This document shows positions 29,999 to 35,963 of a stretch of DNA of 46,013 nucleotides, one piece after another. Numbering within the stretch: the first letter of the stretch is position 1; the number at the start of each line of letters is the position of its first letter. The notes under the pieces were generated by a model. It was given only the letters and a program-made list of their open reading frames with translations. It did not search any database and was not told where the DNA came from. Made by a program: the position numbers and the translations under genes. Source of the DNA: a virus; the IMG/VR virus record IMGVR_UViG_3300024348_000080, positions 1-46,013 of that record. One strand, written 5' to 3'.

Positions 29999-31333
29999 AT
30001 GATCTCAATCTCTAAACAGATTGTTCAATATTACATTGACAATCCAAATACAACCGAGACAGCTGTTGAAGTTGCTATACGCTTCAACTATCAGCCAGAA
30101 ATAAACAATCTACTAAGAGGAAAAAGGGTTCGTGATTTAAAAAGAACTGCTGCTGCTAAAGTACTTAGAGGAGATTCTTCATATCAATTAACTCCTGGCT
30201 CTCTTGTTTTATCTAATCATACTCTAGGAACTTACGATGAGAACTTAGATAAAGGTACTCTAGAAGTATCTAAACTAGTCTCAGAGCAACCTAGATCTGC
30301 TGAAGAGATCATTGCAATCCACAAAATAGATAAAACTAAGTGGAGATTAGTTCAGTATTGGAGTAAAGAAAAGAGTTCAGGCTGGCTAGTGTCAGCCTTA
30401 TTTGCTTCTATAAAGCCTGAGGATAGTTTACCTCAAGACATACTAGATGTTTTAAGAGAAGTTTTCTTAGAATCTAACATAAGTCCTTGCCCTACTCCTA
30501 AGAAGACTCCTGTAGCCACTAAGAAGGCTTTATTTGTCTATATGAGTGACAAACATGTAGGAGCACTTACTCACCCTAATGCTTTATTCAGTAATGAGTA
30601 CAACGAAGATGTCTTTGAAGTACGTATGATGAAAGTATTAGAGGAGATAGAGAAGCAAGTAAAAGCTTTTGGTAGACTAGAAGACTTATTTATTTGTGAT
30701 TTAGGAGATTCATTAGATGGTTGGAATGCTCACACTACTAGAGGAGGACACCAACTACCGCAAAACATGAACAATAAAGAGTCTTTTATGACTTACCTTT
30801 ATGCTCACAAAAGATTTTTTGATGAATTGCAAGAAAAGAATCTTGCAAATAACATTCATGCTATCATGCAGACAGAGGATAACCATGCAGGTTCCTTTGG
30901 TTATATTACAAACCAAGCATTAGCTTTATATTTAAATACAGCTTATCCATTTATCAAAGTAACGATAATGGAGAAGTTCCTAGAACATTTTGATTATGGC
31001 AAACACACGTTTATCTTTACTCATGGAAAAGATTCTGAAGATCTTAAGCATGGTCTTCCCCTTTTCTTAACAGAGAAGGCAGAAAATTTCCTTAATAAAT
31101 ACATAGATCACCACAACTTAGGAGATAATAAAAACATTTCTATAGTAAAAGGAGACTTACATACAGAGAGTATGCAACAGGTATACAAGTTTAGATACCG
31201 TAACGTATTATCTATGTATGGCTCTTCTAAGTGGGTAATGAATAACTTTGGTCCAGGATATCCAGGAGTTTCATTTGATTTAGTAGAAAAAGATACAGAT
31301 TTAATATATTCGTTTTATATTCGCTTTAAATAA
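29999..31333 (+). CDS. Calcineurin-like metallophosphoesterase with N-terminal DNA-binding-like region
   Basis: 444 aa. Metal-binding motifs are in the expected order: D184-K-H186 (YMSDKHVG), G236-D-S-L-D-G (ICDLGDSLDG), E293-D-N-H296 (QTEDNHAG), H342 (FTHGKD) and G385-D-L-H388 (VKGDLHTE). These fit the two-metal centre of the calcineurin superfamily (SbcD/Mre11, phage phosphoesterases). The first 60 residues (ISKQIVQYYIDNPNTTETAVEVAIRFNY..RGKRVRDLKR) look like a helix-turn-helix. Its role could be DNA processing or removal of phosphate from a nucleotide signal; the substrate is not readable from sequence. The gene lies between the lysis genes and the end of the late block, unlike the replication enzymes on the other strand. 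Confidence 0.8.
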   Translation: MISISKQIVQYYIDNPNTTETAVEVAIRFNYQPEINNLLRGKRVRDLKRTAAAKVLRGDSSYQLTPGSLVLSNHTLGTYDENLDKGTLEVSKLVSEQPRSAEEIIAIHKIDKTKWRLVQYWSKEKSSGWLVSALFASIKPEDSLPQDILDVLREVFLESNISPCPTPKKTPVATKKALFVYMSDKHVGALTHPNALFSNEYNEDVFEVRMMKVLEEIEKQVKAFGRLEDLFICDLGDSLDGWNAHTTRGGHQLPQNMNNKESFMTYLYAHKRFFDELQEKNLANNIHAIMQTEDNHAGSFGYITNQALALYLNTAYPFIKVTIMEKFLEHFDYGKHTFIFTHGKDSEDLKHGLPLFLTEKAENFLNKYIDHHNLGDNKNISIVKGDLHTESMQQVYKFRYRNVLSMYGSSKWVMNNFGPGYPGVSFDLVEKDTDLIYSFYIRFK

Positions 31334-31349
31334 AATCAAATAAACAGTT

Positions 31350-31580
31350 ATGATTACCCTAGCAGATATAGATAAATTAATAAATCAGTTCTACTTAGAC
31401 TCAGAGAAGGATGGTCAGGCAATGAGACCTAACGCAGTCCTACTTACAGAAGAACAGTTTGAGGACTTACTCATAGAGATGGGAGTAGTAGATGAAGATG
31501 ATGTAACAATAGAAAGTATACTAGAATTAGATGTCATCCTAGCAGAAGGGTTAGAACACCCAAGAGTAATAAGACTTTAA
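31350..31580 (+). CDS. Small acidic protein (76 aa), unknown
   Basis: A 76-aa product rich in Asp/Glu (LLIEMGVVDEDDVTIESILEL). It begins MITLADIDKLINQFYLDSEK and ends GLEHPRVIRL. No motif or membrane segment is visible. It follows the phosphoesterase by 16 bp and is the last gene of the plus-strand block, directly before the bidirectional terminator. The high acidity is compatible with a DNA-mimic or adaptor, but there is no direct support. Function unknown. Confidence 0.55.
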   Translation: MITLADIDKLINQFYLDSEKDGQAMRPNAVLLTEEQFEDLLIEMGVVDEDDVTIESILELDVILAEGLEHPRVIRL

Positions 31581-31604
31581 TAAGACTTTAATAAGACTGT
31601 AAAT

Positions 31605-31634
31605 AAAAAGGGGCCCTATTAAGAGCCCCTTTTT
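31605..31634. terminator. Bidirectional terminator between the convergent blocks
   Basis: AAAAAGGGGC (31605-31614) and GCCCCTTTTT (31625-31634) are perfect 10-bp arms around a 10-base loop, with A and T tracts on the two sides so that either strand ends in U after a GC stem. It lies exactly where the plus block (ending 31580) and the minus block (ending 31678) meet. Confidence 0.9.
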
Positions 31635-31648
31635 GGTTGGTTGGAAAT

Positions 31649-31680
31649 ACTAAAAACTAAAAACTAAATTACTAAAACTA
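31649..31680 (+). repeat. ACTAAAA tandem tract after the terminator
   Basis: ACTAAAA-type units (actaaaaactaaaaactaaa, then ttactaaaacta) run up to and into the TAG stop (31678-31680) of the minus-strand gene. The tract looks like the AAACTA leaders found before start codons in this window, but no plus-strand gene follows. On the minus strand it is a T-rich tail. Confidence 0.4.
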
Positions 31681-32004
31681 CTTAACCTCCTGTGGTCCTC
31701 CTGTTAAGCTAAAGAAAGCAAGAATTTCTTCTTTTACTTTCAACTCAACAACTATAGGCTCACTGGTGGTTTCAAATTTAGTGATTTTTACTGGAACTTT
31801 TTGCTTAGTAGCAGGATCAATTTTATATTGATAGTCTACAGGGTTAAGTTTGTCAGCATTTCCGTCTAAAACAACAGCTAAGCCATTGTCTGTAGGGTAA
31901 GTCATTAAGACTTTACTAATTTCAAAGGAGAAACCTTTCTTAATGACAAGTTCCATCTCTTCTCCATTCTCGATTTTTTCTTTTTCGCTGTAATAGAATA
32001 ACAT
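31678..32004 (-). CDS. Unknown protein (108 aa)
   Basis: 108 aa, ATG start at 32004, TAG stop. It begins MLFYYSEKEKIENGEEMELV; the middle YPTDNGLAVVLDGNADKLNP and QYKIDPATKQKVPVKITKF suggest beta strands; the end is ILAFFSLTGGPQEVK. No family is recognised. It lies 18 bp after the GroES-like gene and is last in the minus block, next to the shared terminator. The strand-rich pattern would suit a small structural or accessory protein. Confidence 0.5.
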   Translation of the reverse strand: MLFYYSEKEKIENGEEMELVIKKGFSFEISKVLMTYPTDNGLAVVLDGNADKLNPVDYQYKIDPATKQKVPVKITKFETTSEPIVVELKVKEEILAFFSLTGGPQEVK

Positions 32005-32022
32005 ATTTTTAGTTTTAATTGA

Positions 32023-32304
32023 TTACCAAATGAAAGCAATATCGGTATCTCTTACCATGATTCTTTCTGAACCTTCTACTTCTACTAGTTCAGCAGATTG
32101 AAGATACATTAGGTTTACGTACACTACATCGCCTACTTTTACATTGGTTACTTCTTCTCCAACAGTATGGACTTCTAAGTGCTTTAAACCTATTAGTTCT
32201 TTCATGTTCATTTCCTCTTCCATCTCTGGTGTAAGTTGGATAAGTCTTTCTTCTTTCTTAGGACGATTGAGTAACACTCTATGTCCAAATAATTTTATGC
32301 TCAT
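32023..32304 (-). CDS. GroES-like co-chaperonin fold protein
   Basis: 93 aa, about the length of GroES. The start MSIKLFGHRVLLNRPKKEER resembles the GroES N-terminal strand (xIKPLxDRVLVKPxxxEE). Then HLEVHTVGEEVTNVKVGDVVYVNLMYLQ matches xxVVAVGxG..V KVGDxVxFxxYxG, and ERIMVRDTDIAFIW matches the C-terminal ExxxLxExDIxAIx. Phage co-chaperonins such as T4 gp31 replace or modify host GroES to fold large capsid proteins. The mobile loop region here (LTPEMEEEMNMKELIGLKH) differs from bacterial GroES. Similarity is by pattern only. Confidence 0.6.
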   Translation of the reverse strand: MSIKLFGHRVLLNRPKKEERLIQLTPEMEEEMNMKELIGLKHLEVHTVGEEVTNVKVGDVVYVNLMYLQSAELVEVEGSERIMVRDTDIAFIW

Positions 32305-32314
32305 TTCTATTTTT

Positions 32315-32767
32315 TTATTTGTTTATTAAAAATTCTTCAGGTGGGAAAAATCTACAAAGTTCTCTTGGTACTTGATAAAAATCTTCATATCCTTTTCTAC
32401 CGTCTTTGCTTATGTGCTTCTGTATCTTGTGTTCTTCTTTAAATATAATATCAGAAATAGCGCCTATAGCTCCCCCATTTATATTGCTGATTATAAAGTA
32501 GATAAACTCATTCTGTTCTGCAAACTTTTTCTTCCTAGATAAAAAAGACACTGTATCATAGAAATCTTCTGGTGTAGTTATACTTCTATCTTTTTTCATT
32601 TCTGCTTCAAACAAGTATTTCTTTCCATTCTTGTATGCAATTATGTCTATATTATAGTCTTCTTTTTCTTTAGCTATTAGTTCAAACCCCCTACTAACAA
32701 TATAATCAGAAAGGAGTTGAATTCCCTTCTGATTATATGTGTCATAAGATTCTTGTATAAAAGCCAT
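32315..32767 (-). CDS. PD-(D/E)XK nuclease-like protein (150 aa)
   Basis: Residues 40-58 (NIDIIAYKNGKKYLFEAEMK) give D41, E54, E56 and K58, the D-x(n)-ExK signature of the restriction-endonuclease-like fold, after a helix (LLSDYIVSRGFELIAKEKED). A later VSFLSRKKKFAEQNEFIYFI could be the helix-strand pair following the core. The size is close to small phage resolvases and single-domain nucleases. The ATG at 32767 shares one base with the upstream stop, so it is cotranscribed. Substrate unknown; a role in recombination or host DNA degradation is inference. Confidence 0.6.
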   Translation of the reverse strand: MAFIQESYDTYNQKGIQLLSDYIVSRGFELIAKEKEDYNIDIIAYKNGKKYLFEAEMKKDRSITTPEDFYDTVSFLSRKKKFAEQNEFIYFIISNINGGAIGAISDIIFKEEHKIQKHISKDGRKGYEDFYQVPRELCRFFPPEEFLINK

Positions 32768-33228
32768 TAACTCAAGTATTCTTCAAATCTATAGATTTCT
32801 TTTCTTATATCCATGTCTATGTCATTAAATTTTATATTTCTATGAAATAAAATCTTGTAATCATCTGACATGTCATTGAATCTATTCTGCTTAAACAAAT
32901 CTATGTCTCTTCTGTAGATAGAATTAACTCTAAAGACAAACATTATCTTATCTTCTAGTTCATAGTAGTCATAGAAAGAATCAAAGTTGGTGATCTTCTT
33001 TTGAAATTCATTAAAGGCAGCTCGATCTGTAGGTTTAAACAAGAAGAAAAGACAGTATAGATACTTAGACTTATACCCGTAGTCATCTATATAAACGTTA
33101 ATTAAACCAAAGTTTAACAGTACACGTAAAGATTCTTCCCCCCTTGCTGTAAATATCAAGGGGCTTAGAAATCTTGTGCTATTATTTAAACTTGTATTCA
33201 CTACTTTCTTATACAATTCTGATTCCAT
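32767..33228 (-). CDS. Unknown protein (about 153 aa)
   Basis: I place the start at the ATG at 33228 (MESELYKKVVNTSLNN) rather than an upstream TTG at 33273, which would lengthen the overlap with the upstream nuclease gene from 20 bp to 65 bp. The protein is rich in Tyr, Phe and Asp (VYIDDYGYKSKYLYCLFFLF, NFDSFYDYYELEDKIMFVFR). It has no membrane segment that clearly qualifies and no known motif. It lies between two nuclease genes, so it may be a partner in the same process, but nothing in the sequence proves this. Confidence 0.55.
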   Translation of the reverse strand: MESELYKKVVNTSLNNSTRFLSPLIFTARGEESLRVLLNFGLINVYIDDYGYKSKYLYCLFFLFKPTDRAAFNEFQKKITNFDSFYDYYELEDKIMFVFRVNSIYRRDIDLFKQNRFNDMSDDYKILFHRNIKFNDIDMDIRKEIYRFEEYLS

Positions 33229-34177
33229 TGTTTTGGTAGTCTTCTCTAGTATAGTTCCACAAATCACTGTCAATATGCCAACGTAAACGTTCTAGTGCTT
33301 GATGAAAGCCTTCGTAAGTCCTACCTTGATATACTCCTCCGTCTTTACCTAAAGTCATTGCTTCATCTGATAACTCATAGATAAGCGGGCTACCTGGAAA
33401 TTTTTGGCTTTCTACTAAGAATCTAAAATTCTTAACAGTTAAACCCCCTCCATAGATACTTAAGTCTGATTGCTTTAAAGCTTCTGTATAAAATGCTCCT
33501 TGAAGATCATAACGATACTTCATAAGAGTCTCTGTCCAATAGTTTAAAGAAGTTGTAGTAGTCTTTAAGTCGATAGGATATAAAAACTTATTATCTACGT
33601 CCACAACTACCAAGTCTAATAGAGCCTTACACTCAAATCCCAAGTACTCAAAAGTAAGAGCCTGTTGTGTAAAGATTTTATATTGGTCATTGCCTAAGAT
33701 AAACTTAGAACTAAAGGGATGATTCTTAAGAGATTCTACCAGGTTATAGATTGTAGCTAATTGTGCTGGAGAAATTACTTTTCTTCCATCTGCTTCAATT
33801 AGGTGATCATAATAGGCTTTACCTTCTTTCTCAAATCTTTCTCTCACCTTAGGAAGAGTATCTCTTTTAAACCCTACAGTCTCGTAAGCGATTTGTTCTG
33901 CATTGGAATCATGTCTATTGATGAATAGGTTCCATACAAAGTCTCCCATCTGAGCTGTTGGTCTTTCTACTGTGCTGATTAGAAATTCTTCTTGGAAGAC
34001 TTCTTCTCCTTGTGTAATGATTAAGTCTACTCCATCTCCTATCAATGTTACGTCTGCTGGTTCTTCTGTGTCAGACTTAGGATCGTAATTAAAATATAGG
34101 TTAGGATGTTGTAGGATCTTTTTAAGCCTACTTTGACTTATTGCGGTATTGCTTAGGTAATCTTGATTTAGAATCAT
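33209..34177 (-). CDS. RecB/Cas4-like PD-(D/E)XK exonuclease
   Basis: About 322 aa from the ATG at 34177 (MILNQDYLSNTAISQSRLKKI); a TTG four codons upstream is less likely. The opening (SNTAISQSRLKKILQHPNLYF) is the usual substrate-entry helix of RecB-family phage nucleases. The core has D188 (FECKALLDLVVVDVD), D203 and K205 (PIDLKTTTTS), then Q226 and Y230 (RYDLQGAFYTEAL), the QxxxY motif IV of RecB/Cas4/lambda-exo types. It likely degrades double-stranded DNA ends to make single strands for annealing. The SSB and RecA-like ATPase genes further upstream in the block would act next. Confidence 0.75.
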   Translation of the reverse strand: MILNQDYLSNTAISQSRLKKILQHPNLYFNYDPKSDTEEPADVTLIGDGVDLIITQGEEVFQEEFLISTVERPTAQMGDFVWNLFINRHDSNAEQIAYETVGFKRDTLPKVRERFEKEGKAYYDHLIEADGRKVISPAQLATIYNLVESLKNHPFSSKFILGNDQYKIFTQQALTFEYLGFECKALLDLVVVDVDNKFLYPIDLKTTTTSLNYWTETLMKYRYDLQGAFYTEALKQSDLSIYGGGLTVKNFRFLVESQKFPGSPLIYELSDEAMTLGKDGGVYQGRTYEGFHQALERLRWHIDSDLWNYTREDYQNNGIRIV

Positions 34178-34215
34178 TTCTTTTTTCAATTGTTACGGTT
34201 AAAACAAACCAAAGA

Positions 34216-34266
34216 AAGCATAAGTGTATGTTTAAGTCATATAATGAAGATGTACGACTTATGCTT
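34216..34266 (-). promoter_or_regulatory. Long hairpin in the gap upstream of the RecB-like gene
   Basis: AAGCATAAGT (34216-34225) and ACTTATGCTT (34257-34266) are perfect inverted 10-mers. Pairing can extend about six more bases with wobble and one bulge. It sits between a terminator-like hairpin (34287-34321) and the start at 34177. No TAnnTTTG box is present. It may be an operator dyad, an early-promoter element or an mRNA leader structure. Confidence 0.45.
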
Positions 34267-34271
34267 ATCGT

Positions 34272-34321
34272 TGGTATAAAATAAAAGAACCAATAAGGAT
34301 AACCTCGTTGTCCTCTGGTTC
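34272..34321 (-). terminator. Putative terminator after the dATP/dGTP diphosphohydrolase-like gene
   Basis: On the minus strand the outer stem GAACCA/TGGTTC and an inner stem AGGACAAC/GTTATCCT (one A-C mismatch) are followed by TTTTATTTTAT. It starts 12 bp after the stop at 34333. The outer and inner stems are separated by one or two bases, so stability is moderate. Confidence 0.5.
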
Positions 34322-34332
34322 CATGAAGAAAG

Positions 34333-34656
34333 TTACTTAGTTGGAATTTCACGGCTTCTATCATCATATTGAGACTTTTCTCTCATTATGTACGAGAGAA
34401 ACATAGCATTAGACATTATATGTCCTAGGTGATCTATTCCTGACTCAGGGTCTTTATCTTCCCCATCTAGGAAAGCAAACATATGTCTAAGTAAACTTTC
34501 GCTTACTGCAGAAACTGGCATACCTTTCATCCAATTCCATTTATCATATTTGTTTTCTCCATACTCAAGTACTTCTACCATAGACTCTAGAGATTTAAAG
34601 TCTACTAAAGTCCATCTTCTTTTTCCTGTGTTGTAACGTACAGCCTGTTCAGTCAT
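34333..34656 (-). CDS. dATP/dGTP diphosphohydrolase-like protein (DUF5664 type)
   Basis: 107 aa with the pattern RYNTGKRRWTLVDFKSLESM, VLEYGENKYDKWNWMKGMP, ESLLRHMFAFLDGEDKDPES, GIDHLGHIMSNAMFLSYI. This matches the compact helical domain annotated as dATP/dGTP diphosphohydrolase N-terminal (PF18909/DUF5664), with E-x-GxxKYxxxNW and LLRHxxAxxxGEDxDxESGxxHLxHxxxNxxFL motifs holding metal ligands (related in layout to MazG/HisE). It would hydrolyse purine dNTPs and tune the pool for phage replication. No adenylosuccinate-like PurZ gene is visible in this window, so there is no direct support for diaminopurine DNA. Confidence 0.75.
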   Translation of the reverse strand: MTEQAVRYNTGKRRWTLVDFKSLESMVEVLEYGENKYDKWNWMKGMPVSAVSESLLRHMFAFLDGEDKDPESGIDHLGHIMSNAMFLSYIMREKSQYDDRSREIPTK

Positions 34657-34658
34657 GA

Positions 34659-34925
34659 TTACCGTTTTAAAGCACCCGTAGTTGTTTTAGGAGTAGATTC
34701 TGCTGGTTTTACAGTTAAAGTAACTCTTCCAAACCTCATTGAAGTTATTTCAGTAACTACAGAATTTACTCCGTTGCAATCAATAATAGTACCCAATTGA
34801 ATACTTTCTGCTGATTCGTTGTCATTGTAGGTGACAATGTTTTCTCCGTAATGGTAGTTGACATCAGGTAAGCCCACGGCTTCCACTCTGTCTGTTTCTG
34901 TTCTTGGTTCTATTATATATAACAT
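34659..34925 (-). CDS. Unknown small protein (88 aa)
   Basis: 88 aa. It begins MLYIIEPRTETDRVEAVGLP; the middle (IDCNGVNSVVTEITSMRFGRVTLTVKP) looks strand-rich; the C-terminus is TTGALKR. No family is recognised. The ATG at 34925 is preceded by an AAACTAAACTT leader, similar to other genes here. The stop is 2 bp before the next ATG (34656), so the two are probably translated together. Confidence 0.5.
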   Translation of the reverse strand: MLYIIEPRTETDRVEAVGLPDVNYHYGENIVTYNDNESAESIQLGTIIDCNGVNSVVTEITSMRFGRVTLTVKPAESTPKTTTGALKR

Positions 34926-34938
34926 AAGTTTAGTTTAA

Positions 34939-35376
34939 TTAATTTAATTCTGGTACAGGCACTCCAAGAGTATCTGTTGCAAAGTTAATTATTTGCTTAA
35001 TAAATTCATTAACTTCTTCTTTTTTTCCTTTAGAAAGTGAGAGTGGTGTTTTAATAAATTGACCTTGGAACATAATCTCCTCATAGAAGAACTTGTCCTT
35101 GAGATAAGTGACTACCTCTTCTTTGGTGTATACTTCTCCTGTAAGGGCTTCAAATCCTCCTCTGATGATAGGTACTAGGGTGCTGTAGAAATAAGCTAAC
35201 TGAGGGTTTGTTTTCTTAGAATCTAATCTAGTTATACAAACTTCTACATCCACCGCAGGATCTCCTTTTGTCAATTCTCTAAAGTACGACTGCATCAACT
35301 CTCTATCTCCCTTAAGATGAATAGTTCCATCTATGTTAAGGGAGAGAGTAGCTGGCATATAGATGCGGTTAATCAT
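34939..35376 (-). CDS. NinB-like recombination protein
   Basis: 145 aa, the size of lambda NinB (146 aa). The pattern DVEVCITRLDSKKTNPQLAYFY, then a GGFEALTGEVYTKEEVVTYLKDKFF helix pair, TPLSLSKGKKEEVNEFIKQI and the end FATDTLGVPVPEL corresponds to the NinB/Orf family (R-S-x-x-QNxxYxx..., helical middle, T-xLs-x-EFxxFIxxI..a...GV.iP.P). NinB binds single-stranded DNA and helps RecBCD-independent recombination. The NinG-like gene two genes upstream strengthens the call. The conserved QN is PQ-L here. Moderate confidence. Confidence 0.55.
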   Translation of the reverse strand: MINRIYMPATLSLNIDGTIHLKGDRELMQSYFRELTKGDPAVDVEVCITRLDSKKTNPQLAYFYSTLVPIIRGGFEALTGEVYTKEEVVTYLKDKFFYEEIMFQGQFIKTPLSLSKGKKEEVNEFIKQIINFATDTLGVPVPELN

Positions 35377-35386
35377 TGTTTAATTA

Positions 35387-35932
35387 TTAGTCTGCTGCCC
35401 AACCAAAGAATACATATTCTCCTGGACGTTCTCCACTACTAGGCTTATAGTTTACAAAGGCTACATTTTTCTCACCTTCTTTTAAAACATTAACTCTAGT
35501 AACGTGACTACTAATCTTAGTAAGTTCTGTGTAGTCTCTAGCAATTTTAATTGCTCCTGCTTGTAATGGATGACTTCCAATAAGTCTTCCTTCTGCTTGT
35601 ACTTCGTATCTAGTTTCCCAAACACGTCTACCTACTTGAAGTACTAGCTCTACTTGGCTTTTAATCTTGTTGGTGTTTAACTGAGGTTCTACAGTGCAGA
35701 TACCCCAACAATCTCTTTTATCCATAACGTCTTCTGCAGATTCAATAAATGCACTTAGTTTCTTGCCTGACTCTTTAAACTTCTTAGTAACGTCTACAAA
35801 ACCATTAGTTGTACTAATGGTTCCATTATACGGATCATTACCGTACTCATCAGTAGCGTCTTCTATTGCATTGTTGTAAGCGTCTTTCATACTAGCCGCT
35901 ATTTTTCTTTCATAAAATGTGGTTGATCCCAT
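35387..35932 (-). CDS. Unknown conserved-looking protein (181 aa)
   Basis: 181 aa, begins MGSTTFYERKIAASMKDAYN. A helical N-terminal third is followed by a strand-rich part (CTVEPQLNTNKIKSQVELVL, VGRRVWETRYEVQAEGRLIG, VNVLKEGEKNVAFVNYKPSS) and an aromatic end (GEYVFFGWAAD). No motif is recognised. Upstream of the ATG is a long A-rich leader of TAAAAC/TAAACT units (35935-35963). It lies just after the polymerase gene and before NinB, so a role in DNA metabolism is plausible; the function is not readable. Confidence 0.55.
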   Translation of the reverse strand: MGSTTFYERKIAASMKDAYNNAIEDATDEYGNDPYNGTISTTNGFVDVTKKFKESGKKLSAFIESAEDVMDKRDCWGICTVEPQLNTNKIKSQVELVLQVGRRVWETRYEVQAEGRLIGSHPLQAGAIKIARDYTELTKISSHVTRVNVLKEGEKNVAFVNYKPSSGERPGEYVFFGWAAD

Positions 35933-35934
35933 AA

Positions 35935-35963
35935 TTTTAGTTTAGTTTATTTTAGTTTTAGTT
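35935..35963 (-). repeat. A-rich leader repeat before the 181-aa gene
   Basis: On the minus strand the gap reads AAATAAAACTAAAACTAAAATAAACTAAACTAAAATT just before the ATG at 35932, a run of CTAAAA/CTAAA units. No Shine-Dalgarno sequence is present. The unit matches the plus-strand leader at 1766-1789. Confidence 0.5.

Noticed and set aside
33229-33273. TTG-based longer start of the 153-aa protein
   Set aside because: It would increase the overlap with the RecB-like gene from 20 to 65 bp with no motif gained; the ATG at 33228 is simpler.
34178-34189. TTG-based longer start of the RecB-like nuclease
   Set aside because: An ATG four codons later begins the usual MxLxxxYLSNxxISxSxLK opening.
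34128-34367. A 79-codon minus-strand frame bridging the gap between the dATP/dGTP diphosphohydrolase-like and RecB-like genes
   Set aside because: It overlaps both flanking genes on the same strand in another frame, and its middle is explained by two hairpins; the protein shows no coding-like pattern.
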